A stretch of DNA of 64,000 nt from Orthonyx spaldingii (taxonomy: Eukaryota > Chordata > Aves > Passeriformes > Orthonychidae). The stretch spans positions 825,054 through 889,053 of the forward strand of contig VZTJ01001437.1 of NCBI GenBank assembly GCA_013397795.1. The letters are read 5' to 3'. The notes under the pieces were generated by a model that was given only the letters and a program-made list of their open reading frames with translations, did not search any database and was not told the DNA's origin. Below are positions 10,661 through 22,500 of the stretch, piece by piece (position 1 is the first letter of the stretch; each line of letters opens with the position of its first letter). The translations under genes were made by a program, and so were the position numbers.

Positions 10661-13600
10661 CTGCATTTAAAAAAATGTTAGAAAAGAGCTTCTTTAAATT
10701 GCAATTTGATGCTTCAGCACACACACATGAAAAGGAGGATTGTCCACCTGTTGGAAAGGCTTGTAGCAACCACATGCTGAAGGGTGCCACAAAAGGCTGC
10801 TTTTGTCCTCTACTCCAGAACAGAAAGATGTTCTTGCACACAAGTTCTTTTCCTGGTCCCTAAAGCTTGTTGCTTGCCTGTGTCATGCTTTAATTACCCA
10901 TATAAAAGCTTCCTCCTTCAGCATCCCTTCTGAATTTCTTCAGATTCTTGCATATAAAGTTGGGGTGTTTTCCTTCCTACTGCCAACTAAAACTTCTGAA
11001 TTTACATTAGCAACTAGGAGTCACAGCAGAGATACAACGTCTCATCACTGCTGCTGTGATTAGCTCAAAAAAATCTAAGGAGATAGGGACTTCTGATTCT
11101 CTTGGAAGACTTACTCATTTGACTATCAACACATCAGTATGTACAGGCCTCTGTGTATACATACTGCATCACAGTGTCACAAGAGAATGTTTTTATTGGC
11201 AAGGCTAAACCTGCCAAGTGATGGCAATTTACTCTTCTAAAGCAGCTGAACATTGTAACTTGGACTGGTCAAATAATTAGTAGGTGGAAGTAATCATTAG
11301 ATCCAAGTCTCATGTTTATTTGTTACTTTCTGCAAACTTTTTTTTATTTTTAAAGCACTTTTGTCAACAAGTGCTTTACAACCTACGCTGTGGATCATTT
11401 TCAGAGTTAAACAGAAAAATAGTGTTAGCCTCCAGTGTCTACACACCTCAATTTTAGATAAGGCTTTCAACCAGGAAAGAGTGACTAAAATTAAACTTAC
11501 TTCCATATGTCAGTGACTTCACTAGGTGCAAATTCTTTAGATTCAAGTTGAATCATTGCAAAGCCTCCAATAGCATACAAAGCTCCACTTAAAGTGACTA
11601 AACTGATGGAACTTCTCTCTTGGGGAAATTCAGGCATAACCTCCCATCTAGGGATGAAAAGAAAACGTCAAGTTAAACACGTGAGAAATATTGTAAACTG
11701 AATGCACTAAAATACTTCTCTGGGCAACAAATTCAGGTACCAAGGCCATGGTTTAGTATAAGGAAAAAATTCTGAGGTTTATCAGCAGTAAGTTCCAGTG
11801 TCTTCATCCCCTCAGAGACTTCTGCAACTCTTAAGTGACACAATTACACTGTTCTGACATCTCTTCCCAGGGACTACTTTTTACAGATTCCCTGATTCTT
11901 CAGTAATATGCTTCATACAGACATATGTTCCCCAGTTATTCTCATTTTTTCCCTGTAGCTTCCAGAATTCGTAGTTATTTCAAGTGGCACTGGCATAATA
12001 ATTTGAGTGTATGCAGGTGCACGAAAAATGTCTAGAAACAGGCTCTGTAAACTGTTGCTGAAGATGTGATTGTAGACCAAATGTCTCAGTGGGAGTGTAG
12101 GCACCTGAACAGCTTTGTCACTCTTACCTCAGGGCTCCTAAAAGCCCAAATGATAAAACACTTGCTTAAAATAACTTGAATACTGCACTCACTTATTGGT
12201 GGTCAGATCAAAAGCTTCAACAGATGCAGTAAGGCCTTCCTCAGTGACACCACCTGCAATGACAATCTTGCCCTTATGGATGGCTGTTCCAAACATCGAG
12301 CGAGGCACTTTCATTGGAGCCAGGTCTCTCCAGTCTCCTTTTTTGGGATTGTACACAAATAGTCTATTAGTGCATTTCCTGGGGAGGAAAAGGAAAACCA
12401 GTGATCATTTCTAATGAACTTCTGACTTGTTCCAAGTAGATCTAATTCAGGTTCTATACTACCTCTTTCCTCTCCTGGAGAGCCTTTCTTGTATCTAATC
12501 TGAGAATCCTTGCAATGTCTACAAAGCACTAATCACATCCATAGCCCTAAATCAAATGTTATGTGTGGTTTACATTACACAGGGCAGCAGTTTCACTGTA
12601 TCTTTGAGGAGAAAGGCAACATCCTTTCCCAGCATATTGTATTCAGAGGGATTTGTGGGGAATATACAGCAAAGGTTATGTAAAGGAAAGATTATGATGG
12701 TGTTTTGGCTGATATGACAAACATCCCCTATACAAACACTTAAAAATTACCACCACATGTTCAGTGTGAGTGAAAACCTTTATTTTCCTAATATTATACC
12801 CATTAAGGTATAGCAGGTGTCACAGGTCAGAAAATTGGAAAAACTGAGACAGTAATTCCAGGACACCTAGGTATTTCTATCTGAAAGGAAAGAATACTTT
12901 CAGTGAAGGTCCTCATAGGTATGTATTACTAATTTGTCTGCAGTGTAAATAAAATTTGCCTTGGAAATAAGTATGGTTATTAAAATAACAAGTTGGATTA
13001 CAATTTATATGTAATTTACCTTATCACAAAAAAATATATCCTACACAGCATAATGTGTTCCCCTCTGGCAGACTGTTAGCAACCTTAATCCAGAGGTGCA
13101 GGAAAGGGAAACCCTCACTTCTGAGTGTGAGGACATATTATCTATTAAGGACCAAGAAGATAATGTTGTTAATTGTCACGAAAAGACTTAGAAACTCACT
13201 TATCATCAGTTTTTCCACCAAGACAATATATCAGTCCATTGTTTGAGATAGTTGCATGGCCATATACTTTGATGGGTAGTTTTTTGATCTCACCCCATTT
13301 CATTGCCCTGGAACAAGAAGATCACTGTTAGGTTTTTTCAACTAACAATGGGCCGTCTACATGTCCTCAGTGGGCACAATTAAATTTGAAACATACACAG
13401 GGTCATAGCACAACACTGAATCTAGTGACTCCTCAGTGCGAAGGTCCTTGCCTGCTATCACATAGATCTTGTTGTCTGACTCTCCCAGCCCGAAGAGACA
13501 CCTGGCTGATGGCAGTGGAGGAAGGGCAAGCCACTCACCAGCAATGCTATCCAGCTGAAAGAGCATCAGAACACAAAGGGTTAGCAAAGAGTAAAAATCC

Positions 13601-16600
13601 ACACAATGAGTACTGTTCCACAGAATTTATCTATTGGCACTCAGGGTCTCTCAACAGCAAATCTACTTGCCTGAACAACCTGCCCTTCCCTCAGTGCAGG
13701 TAATGAATGATGTCTTCCACCCACCCAAGCTTCATAGTGCTGAGATCTAACAGAGTCAATGCCACAGAACTCTNTAATGATGTCTTCTACCCACCCTCTG
13801 CTAGTGCTGAGATCTAACAGAGTCAATGCCACAGAACTCTCTTTGTGTCTGCTCACCCTCACTGTTTCCTCGCTTCTTTATTAAGCTCTTCTTCCACATA
13901 TAAAGGTCCCTCACTCTCGGTTCCCTATCGTGTTGGAAAGAACAACATGATTCCTTCTTCCTGCCCTGGGAGCAGACACTCCTGCAGTTCCACACCTGCA
14001 TGTTCAGCTGGTTGTGCTCATGGCTACAATGAGATGCCAGACATGCTCACACAGTTCTTCCTGCTGATCACGGGACATCAATTGGCAAATGGCACAGATG
14101 TTTCTTTTGCAATCCCTAGGGCAACAGATGTGTGTTTCATCACAAACACCCTCAAAAGTTCATGAGATCTCTGTAGACACAATGAATAAATGACTTCACT
14201 TTTAAGCAAAACAGATAGTCACTGCAGCTCCCTCAGCAATACTACTGATGTCATTTCTACTGCAGTACTGTAAGGACTCAATTTACATCCAGTATGCTGA
14301 AAACACCTAAGGAGAAGCAGCAGCAGGAGGACAGAAGAAAAAATAAACCAATATTTTCCTAGAACTGTGGTGCTTATTTTTTGTTTTGATCTGAGAACTT
14401 GTGATTGAACCTGAATTATCTCTAATGTTCGAAAAGAATTATTTTCTCACACCAACCGCACATAGATTGACGTGATAATGCTACAGGAAGGGAGGGTAAG
14501 ATAAGAGTTTGTGTGGGTGTAAAGGCATTTGATAGAAAGCAAAAGAGAGTTCAGTCAAAATAAAGTTCAGGGTTTAGCTTGGTGACATTCTTCTTCCAGA
14601 AATAAATTCCAGAGTCAAGGTTTCCATGCTAAACGCATCTCTCAAATTTGAAAGACCACTCCTGTTGGACAGAAAGTTCTGCTGCAACAGTGAAATATAG
14701 TTCATGGACATGGACTTTCCCAGTAGCTGGATCTGGGTGGGGTAATGAGAAGATGTACCCCTCAGAGATCACAGCTCACTTAGTGCATTGGTCTTCACCA
14801 GCACATATCTACTGCTGATAGGACATCAACTCGTCAGGCATTTTCGAGCCAGTGGCAGCCTTGTTTTCTCCCAGGTTCCAAGCTACCAATACCATGCTTC
14901 ACTGGTGGAGAGAGGAAGATATTCAAGTGAAAATTGGTTTGGCACTGCATTAATATTTTAGAGGAAACAACAGCCACATGGGTATTGCAGACAAGTATTT
15001 TAACTATAGAGAATAGCAGCAGCAGCAAGCTTAAAGATGACAAACAAACGAACATGATTTCAGGAAATGGATGTTGACACAGAAAGTAGAATTCTGAAAA
15101 CTTCATCAATTTAGTATCAGTCTTGAGGTTTAGTTTCTCAGAGGCGCCTTTCTAGTAGCCTGAGACTTATTCAGTTCTGGACTAAACACACATTATGACA
15201 TCAACATGTTATTTCTATTGGAAGAATATTTCTGTAACAAGTTTTTCACTTCAGTGATTAGTGTTTTACTCCTGCATAAGAAAATGAAACAGTTAGTCCC
15301 TCCCCTACAAACTAAGACTTCCCTCTCATAGATGTAACAAATGTCTGAAACCAAGTCTTTTATTGTGTATGGATCAGTGAGCCATACTATATAAACAACA
15401 TTTGCATTTTTAATATCTGAAGGCTTCAAAATTCTATCACTGCTTATTACTGTGCATTATTTCATATTGAAGCAGAACTTACTTTTACTCTTTTAGGCCA
15501 GTGTGCCTAAAGATAGAACATGGCCAGCAACATATTGCATAATTCATCACAAAATAGCTTAAATATATGTAGTTAAAACCACAGCAGACTTAGTTTATGG
15601 TATAAGCCTGCCAAACTGCATTTTTGCTAATTTTCCTGAAATATACTATGGAGTTATAGTTAGTATTAATAAGCCTTATATTATACAGATTTACAGAGAT
15701 ATAAAATTACACTCAGTTGAAACATGGTATTTACTGTACTGACACTGACAGTTTGCCACGAAAAAAACCTTCTGCCTCTAAATTACATATTTATATGATC
15801 CTTAGGCTTTCAAATGTAGATATGGCAAAAAGGACTTCTGCAATTTTAGTGACAGAAATCACACTTAAAATACACACATTACTGCTATCATAAAAGTTTT
15901 TCAGATGCAAAAAAAGAAACACATCTCATTAGATCTAAACCAGCTAAAGCACTCCAACTTTCATCGAAGTTAACACAAATACACAGAAAGTATTTTACAA
16001 AAATATTATTAAATTTAGACATCTGTACCATGAAAAATCCGGGCCTTAATGAAAGCCAGTGCCTAGGTAGAATATATTAATCCTTTTCATATTTTCTGAG
16101 ATTGCACCAGGGGTTAATCTTGAAAAAGAAGATGCAAGTCCCTCAGTTTCATTTCTCTCTGCGAGACAAAAATAACTCTCTCTAGATACTTCTCTCCATC
16201 ACCATACAAAGCGACTGGACAACCCACTTGCAGAGACTCAGAACACTTTTCAGTAACCCTTATAAACACCTATTATTATACCAACAATTATAAAGCTTGT
16301 ACCTGGAAGAAGTATGACTGCAAAGGCTGATCCTTGTTCTCCTCTTCCACATAGAGTCCTCCAACAATATAGACCTGATTCTGTTTGGTGACGATACTGG
16401 AATGATTTCTGGGAATCTGTTCTGCCAGGGCTGCTAGATAGCATTCATTTTCAAGAGGATCATAAGCTACTGCAGCAGTGTCATTAACCAGAAGAATCAG
16501 GTCTTTGACGAACATGCCATGCCTGGGAAGGTCATTTAGGTAGCCAGGCAATAAATCTTCATCTCCTACATCGCCATTCACCTCCCCTTTGGTTGACTTT

Positions 16601-17412
16601 TCTGTGCTTTTGCTAGAGTCAGGCAGTTTTCCAGCAAAAGCATCCTTAATAATCTTTACTTTTTTCTGAAGGTCTGAGTTGCTTTTAATTATATCATCCT
16701 TCTCAACCTGTTCTTTGAAGTATTTTTCTGGCATAAGACGAAAACGTATGCAGTCAAAAATTTCCCCCAGGCTCTTTACTCTGTTCTCCTTGTCTGTTCG
16801 GACCCATCTCATTACTGCTTCAAATACCAGTTCCTCCTTCTCTACGTTTAAACTGTCGGGTGAAATAACTGAGATAAGTTCATGTGGGGCAAGCTGCATG
16901 AAGTCTTCTTCTTTGCAGATCTGCACAAAATGATCTGAAACAAAATCACGGGCAGAAAATGCAAGTCTTGGGCAATCAAGCAGAACACCCAATCGAAGGA
17001 TGGCCAGGCAGTTACCAACAGCAAGCCTCTTCTGAAGGTAGGAGACGCACACCGTGAATACAGAAGGGATCTGAAAGCGGCTGGCCAAAGCAAAAATATC
17101 TTGCACGTTAGAATCGTTAAGATCAATACTTGCTGAATAAAGGTATTTGACAATCATATCCAGGATGTTGGGGTCAACATTATCTAGAACTACCTCCTTC
17201 TTTTTCTCTTCATTTTGCTCAGATAAGAAATACTCACGAAAATAAGGGCTACATGCCGACAGAATCAATCTGTGGCAAGGCAGGCTTCTGTCACCAGCTT
17301 TTAGAGAGCAATCTACAAACTTTTTCTCTTCAAGGAGTTCCTTGAGGCCATCCTGAAGGAGGGTGGATTGGTAAAGTCTGAGCTCTTCAGTGAGTTCCCT
17401 TTGGGAATCCAT
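10549..17412 (-). CDS. KLHL41: KLHL41 (Kelch-like 41, sarcosin / KBTBD10), complete coding region
   Basis: KLHL41 is a muscle Kelch-repeat protein, known as a Cul3-linked adaptor and as a stabiliser of thin-filament proteins such as nebulin; human mutations cause nemaline myopathy. Six exons join in phase to 606 codons plus stop, the same length as the human protein. Exon 1 carries the BTB domain (about residues 30-130, with VDCSLKAGDRSLPCHRLILS) and the BACK domain. Exons 2-6 carry the Kelch repeats, with several GG pairs. The start ATG at 17410-17412 opens MDSQREL, as in mammals. The same frame runs 76 codons further upstream, but that stretch holds promoter-type motifs and is probably 5' UTR or promoter. 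The gene lies in tandem after BBS5 and converges on FASTKD1. Confidence 0.98.
11501..11647 (-). CDS. KLHL41: KLHL41 exon 5 (Kelch repeats)
   Basis: It reads WEVMPEFPQERSSISLVSLS and ends APSEVTDIW plus two bases of Lys before GTAAGT. The acceptor is CCCTAG. Confidence 0.96.
12193..12378 (-). CDS. KLHL41: KLHL41 exon 4 (Kelch repeats)
   Basis: It reads KCTNRLFVYNPKKGDWRDLA, then APMKVPRSMFG and KIVIAGGVTEEGL, ending AFDLTTN. The acceptor is CCCCAG and the donor GTGAGT. Confidence 0.96.
13200..13307 (-). CDS. KLHL41: KLHL41 exon 3 (Kelch repeats)
   Basis: This 108-base exon reads AMKWGEIKKLPIKVYGHATI and ends IYCLGGKTDD plus two bases of Lys before GTGAGT. The acceptor is TTCCAG. Confidence 0.96.
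13397..13554 (-). CDS. KLHL41: KLHL41 exon 2 (Kelch repeats)
   Basis: It reads LDSIAGEWLALPPLPSARCL and ends SLDSVLCYDP plus two bases of Val. The acceptor is TTTCAG and the donor GTATGT. It matches human LDSIASEW and ASLDSVLCYDPV. Confidence 0.96.
13705..13840. repeat. Imperfect tandem duplication with an N at the junction, KLHL41 intron 1
   Basis: Two copies of about 66 bases (13705-13773 and 13776-13840) share GATGTCTTC, then CCCACC, then TAGTGCTGAGATCTAACAGA and CAATGCCACAGAACTCT. They differ by a short indel in the middle. The single N at 13774 lies between them, so this may be a read-join artefact. Confidence 0.7.
16303..17412 (-). CDS. KLHL41: KLHL41 exon 1 (BTB and BACK domains)
   Basis: It encodes 370 codons from MDSQRELTEELRLYQSTLLQ to PLQSYFFQ, ending at a CAG|GTACAA donor. 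The BTB core (LILSACSPYFREYFLS) and the BACK region are intact. An acidic linker with GEVNGDVGDEDLLPGYLNDL precedes the first Kelch blade. Confidence 0.98.
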
Positions 17413-17543
17413 TTTGCAAACACTTGGGAAAGGGGAGGGAGTAGAAAGCTTTAGCTGTTGTCTGCCCAAAGGTTTGTCTGTAAAAAAGGCAGACCAATGT
17501 GCTTTTTGCCCTGCTTGAAGCCTCTGCAACTTAATCTCTCTAG

Positions 17544-17553
17544 CTAAATATAG
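17544..17553 (-). promoter_or_regulatory. KLHL41: MEF2-type site upstream of KLHL41
   Basis: On the minus strand this reads CTATATTTAG, a perfect match to the MEF2 consensus YTAWWWWTAR, 132 bases before the KLHL41 ATG. It could also act as a TATA-like element. It fits a muscle gene, but use is inferred. Confidence 0.55.
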
Positions 17554-17614
17554 GTACATACTCTTAGAGGTCGGAATTTGGGATGGACGGTTTGGAAAAA
17601 CAGAGTTGCTCTTG

Positions 17615-17620
17615 CAGCTG
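17615..17620 (-). promoter_or_regulatory. KLHL41: E-box (CAGCTG) upstream of KLHL41
   Basis: CAGCTG is the core preferred by MyoD-family factors. It sits about 60 bases upstream of the MEF2-type site, a spacing common in muscle promoters. A six-base motif alone is weak evidence. Confidence 0.4.
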
Positions 17621-19119
17621 TCAAAGACTGAAAGAAGCAACTGTTGCTCTTAGTCACTATGGTGAGGTTTTGCCATCATTCTCCACATTGAGTCAGTAAG
17701 TTTACGTGCAATGTAATTTGACATGAGTAAGGACAGCAGAATCTGACCCTCAGTCAGACAGCTATGAGCAAGATTGCACAGATACAGGTTACTAAATATT
17801 CTGAAATAGAAATATTATTAATCAAGTTGTAAATTGTAACTACTGCTCACTTTTTCAGAGTTGCTTAATACAGCACATGGCTGCAGTCATAAAGGTACTA
17901 AGGAACTCCAGAACTTTGCATCGATTGCCTCTGTTCTAGTATTATTTTTATATGTAACCATATCACATATATAATTTCTTCAGCTATTAAGACCTTGACA
18001 TTTTGGGCTGCTTTTAATGTCCATTTGGTTACAAACCAAATGTTACTGTTTGGACAAAATATATGTTACTTCAGGTAAAGTTTTGCTTTTCAAAATAATT
18101 CAAATTGAAGTCTCCACCCATATGACAAAATGTTCTTTGAATGTAATGGAAACAGGATCAAAATACAACTGCTTGAATGCAAGATCTACAACAATATATA
18201 ATATTATCAAAGTTTATTGAAATAATGACTGCTTTCCAATATAGTAGTATTTCATTAAACCATATACCTTGAAAGATTTTCTACAAACACCAGTATTACA
18301 TTCACACCACAGCTACTTTAACAGTCAGCTGCTGAAACAACAGCTGAAGAGGAGAGCTCATTTGACTTTTTCCATTTATAGAAAGCAGCACAGAGGTTTT
18401 ATCTCACTAGAAAACATAACAGCTGTGTCTTCCTTTAAACAATAAATGACTCATTTCTCTATAACACATAACATCATAAAAGGTCTAATGACACACACAG
18501 AAGCTATTTTCATGTGCACTTTTTTCTAGATCATTGCTTTAAAAAGTGCTCTAGCAAAAACAAACAAACAACAATGGCATGAGGATACCTGGATTACAAT
18601 TAAATACTTGGAATGATATGTGCTGAACATTTAGCACAATTATGAGACATGAAAGCTATTATGTGGAATAGAATTGCTTTTTCTTAAAGCTATCAATAAG
18701 ACAGCCAATATGCCTACATACAAAATGTTCCGTGTATGATGGTATTTCTGTGTTGCAAATCATTAAACAAGTTATGGAAATTTAATTCAAACAATCATTA
18801 TGGGAAAGTACATCACTCTGTATAAATACATGAATACTTGAAATTGAGCATCAAACTGTGTACCTCACACTGCCCTGTCTCAAACAGTGATCTTCATGTG
18901 CAGAAAAAGAGGAGGCTTCCTTTTCTGGCACACTGCTATGTAAAATGGCAAGCAGTGCCTGGTCCTGGCAGCCAAAGAGCAATACATAAACACAGCAGCC
19001 ATGCAGCTGTAAAAAAAATGGTGGCTACCTGCCATAAAATGGTGTCTGAAACATCAAGGCCCACTCTGTGTTGTCAGGGGAGGGAGAAACAGGGCGATCC
19101 TGAGAAGAGCAGAGGTTAC

Positions 19120-19275
19120 AGGTGTTTGAAACGGCACAGCCGTGCCCGTGGTGCGGAGGCACTCCCAGGTGCTCCCGGTGTGCCAGGCAGAGGGCACTGG
19201 CAGGGCCCGCAGGGGCAGCGCTTCCCCCGGCAGCCGCACACAGCGCCTGTGCTCCCACGGCCTGGACAGGCAACA
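19120..19275. other. Isolated GC-rich, CpG-containing island
   Basis: About 150 bases are clearly GC-rich in an otherwise AT-rich spacer, about 1.75 kb upstream of the KLHL41 start and just past the BBS5 stop. Open frames of 64-152 codons cross it in several frames, as expected for GC-rich DNA. No function is recognised. Confidence 0.4.
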
Positions 19276-19323
19276 CAACAAATGCACAGCTTTTAGCATC
19301 CCAGGTTCTTCAATAATCTTTCT

Positions 19324-19329
19324 TTTATT
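19324..19329 (-). terminator. BBS5: Candidate BBS5 polyadenylation signal
   Basis: AATAAA on the minus strand, about 157 bases after the BBS5 stop codon. Confidence 0.5.
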
Positions 19330-19485
19330 ACATAGCCGGAGGGTTTATTATATGATATTTGCCTGCTCTTTAGCTTTGGCATGTTCTGTCTCTGCTACTC
19401 CGATATTTCTAAATTCTACAGATCTAAATCCAGCAAGAACCGAGAGTTTTTCCCTGCTTAGCTAAAAAACGTGTGCCAATCTAAA

Positions 19486-19587
19486 TCAGGTCATTACTTC
19501 CCAGAGTCCCTGGAGTGTGAATCCATCCTTTAGCTTCTCTATTGCAAGTCCCAGTTCTTCTGAGAAAACAGGCTCCCGATCATGTTG
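19486..19587 (-). CDS. BBS5: BBS5 last coding exon with stop
   Basis: It reads QHDREPVFSEELGLAIEKLK, then DGFTLQGLWEVMT and TGA at 19486-19488. Human ends GLWEVMS. Confidence 0.97.
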   Translation of the reverse strand, partial: QHDREPVFSEELGLAIEKLKDGFTLQGLWEVMT

Positions 19588-22500
19588 CTTTTTTGAATGC
19601 ATGAGATATGAGAAAAAATAAAATAAAGCAAAAGGCACTTTTTAATTTCATTATCCCATTTTAACAACATGAATTTGATAGTATGAAAAAATATTTCCTT
19701 ACCTTGTTTTCATCAGCAAAGTAAGCCTGAAAAGGAAAACAAAAAAGAACCTTGATAAAAGAAGTCTAAAAACCACATCTACTAATAATTCCTTGGGATC
19801 AAAACTGTATTGGGTAGCTCTTCCACAACAATTCAGTCTATATGGGTTTTACTTCTATGTTAAAATAATTTACAAAAGGGTTCTAACAGGAGTTTCTGTT
19901 TTGGATTATAGATTAGATACCACTGGATTGTGGTGTTTTTCATTAAATACCAATCTTTGAATTTTCCACCATAATAAATAAATATTTTTTAAATGGTAAC
20001 ATTTTCATATTACATTTGTTACACTGACAAACACTTTATAGGGAATGTTAATATGAAGACAAACTGATAGCATATTTTTTTGCCTCATGTGCAGCAGTAT
20101 TTACTATTCAACATCAAAAACCAACTTAAAATGTATAATATCAAAATTCAGTTAACATCATAATCTAAGAAACGAACACAGAGTAACAGAACAACTCAAA
20201 CAGAGATGTGGGAAAGAGATACCATCTTTCCCATTCTGTGTGTGTGTGGAAATTTAGGCTCAAACTCCTCAGGGTGTGAGAACTCTGAAAATATCCACAG
20301 CTGTAGAAATCTCTGGACCAGCAGGTTCTAGATCTCATTTACCAAAAAGAGCCCAGTCTTGCTTCAGCTGCCCCTGTGGACTGGTGAGGGGCAGCAAAGG
20401 AAGCGCTTTCCTGCAGCGTCGAGTGTTGTGGAATATTGGTATTTAGCCTTAGGTCCTGGGCAACCTGTGTCTCCTACAGCAACCACCTACTAACCATTTT
20501 CAGCTTCTAGTTTTTGTTTGAGAAGATACAAAGCACAATTATTTAATTCAGGTGACAAAGATATCAATAGACCAAACAGATCTCCATTTAAGGAAAAGGT
20601 ATGTCTTCAAATACACTGAAGACTGAATAAAAATGTGCAAAATTAAAAAAAAAAAAAAAAGGACAAAAAGCTAGGAAAAGGGAAAGGAAAAAACAAGAGC
20701 TTATCTGCATTAGTAAAAGCCCACAAAATTAAAAGGAGTGGAAAAGCACTGGTGCTAGCCCTGCTAATTTACCAAATGTCAGAGACTGGTAAAAAACATG
20801 TAAATTGTCAATGCATCATGGCTAACACTTGAAAACATGTGCCATCTACCCTTGCAGTGAATCATGGAGCCAGGAGTTAACGGGTTGCACACTAAGTTTG
20901 GAAATTCATTCAAAGAGGGTCATCAAGCAACCTAACGCATTTTAAAGTAAATTTTGCTGAAATACTGGGAGACATAGTAATACAAAAATATTGCTGCCTT
21001 TCTAAAAAACTTTCAAGTTTGAATCTTAGATGAATGAACAGTGAGCATACAGATATTACCATCTATTTGTCTGCTCCAAGAGAAAAAAGACTGGTTTTAA
21101 TATATCTGATTATATTATACTGCTGATTTTCAAGCTATTCCTGATTTTAAGGTGTTGAGAAACTACATACAACTATTTTTAAAGTATCTACTACTATTTA
21201 TTTTGAATAATAGTTTGTTCTTAAATTAAAAATTCATTCACAGAATAAATTTCTGTAATAATCAGGATGTTTAATAAAAGGCATGTAGATGTGTTTAAAT
21301 ATAGAAAGTACAGTTGCAGTTTATCTTTAATAGAGGATTACAGCTGTACATTGCTTAAATCTGAATAACCAAACAAGAATGATTCTATTTTTCTGGTTTT
21401 TTGTGAAGCTGCTTACCACAAAAGCATCAGTATGTTCGTCAGATTCTATTTCCACATCATCTGGAACCTGTTCCACTGTCAGATCTTCAAGAGGTTGAGG
21501 CTGCAAATTATAACACTGTAGTAAGTAAATTCACATATCTAATATGTTTAATATATTTTTATTACTGTTAACACAGTATTGTATGTGATTTTAAACAAAT
21601 AAATGGAGTACCTTTTCTTCCATTTCATAATCCACTCCAAATATAGGATTAGCTGAATAAACTTTGTGAAGTGAATTAATCTCTGTCACTGCCTCCCGCA
21701 GTTTCTCTACAGGGTCTATTTTAAAACCAAGTACATATCCTCCACTCTATATAAGAGAGAAAAAAGACAACATCTCTTTATTAGTCTTAATTTTTAAACA
21801 ATTTTTTTCTCCTTGATAGTGATTTCTGGTTTAATGGTAGCAATTTTCAGCTTGCTGAGAAAACATTATCTTTGATATTATCTTTTTTCATTCTGCCACT
21901 TGCACCATGGGTGAAATAAAAACAGTGACAATACTTCTCTATGAGGTAGATAAGCTTTTAACCCTTATCCCATGATACAAAAGGGGAACAAGCTCCTTAT
22001 GCAAAAAATCACAAGCAAACAACAGTGGGACAAATTCAGAAGTGATATTAATGATTTACTCCCAGCCACTCAGCAAATCTTTAGTCTGTTAGGTCTTGAT
22101 GTTGTTATTAAATAAGCTTTCAGACACACAGAAATAATGAAAAATATTTAAGAGCATGGTCTTAATTAACTACAGAATTAATTAGATCCCCAAGATAATC
22201 TGTCAGAACACAGTGTATTTGACAGTTATGAGCTAGTCATGCTGGCCTGTCCTTGCTTTGCTTAGAGAAACCGTAACTCCCAATAGCCATTCTGACCCTA
22301 ACATACACTTTAAGCAGTGCAAAGAGAACTTTTCTAAAGTCTTCAAAAGGCCACACAGAAGGAATGCTCTATGTACCCTAAAAGTAGACCCACAATATTT
22401 TGGAATTAGAGAAATATTGTATATAAAAACATTGCATATAGAGAAATATTGTATATATGTATAATAAAAATGTAATCAATAAAAAAAAGGCTATTAAAGC

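Larger units (their letters stand above)
17641..19485. other. Spacer between KLHL41 and BBS5 (KLHL41 upstream region and BBS5 3' UTR)
   Basis: There is no supported coding exon. The stretch is AT-rich except for a GC-rich island at about 19120-19270. The right end is BBS5 3' UTR. Confidence 0.6.

Noticed and set aside
17413..17640. 76-codon in-frame extension upstream of the KLHL41 start
   Set aside because: The mammalian protein starts MDSQRE and the total is then 606 residues as in human. The extension contains the MEF2 site and E-box and looks like promoter or 5' UTR.
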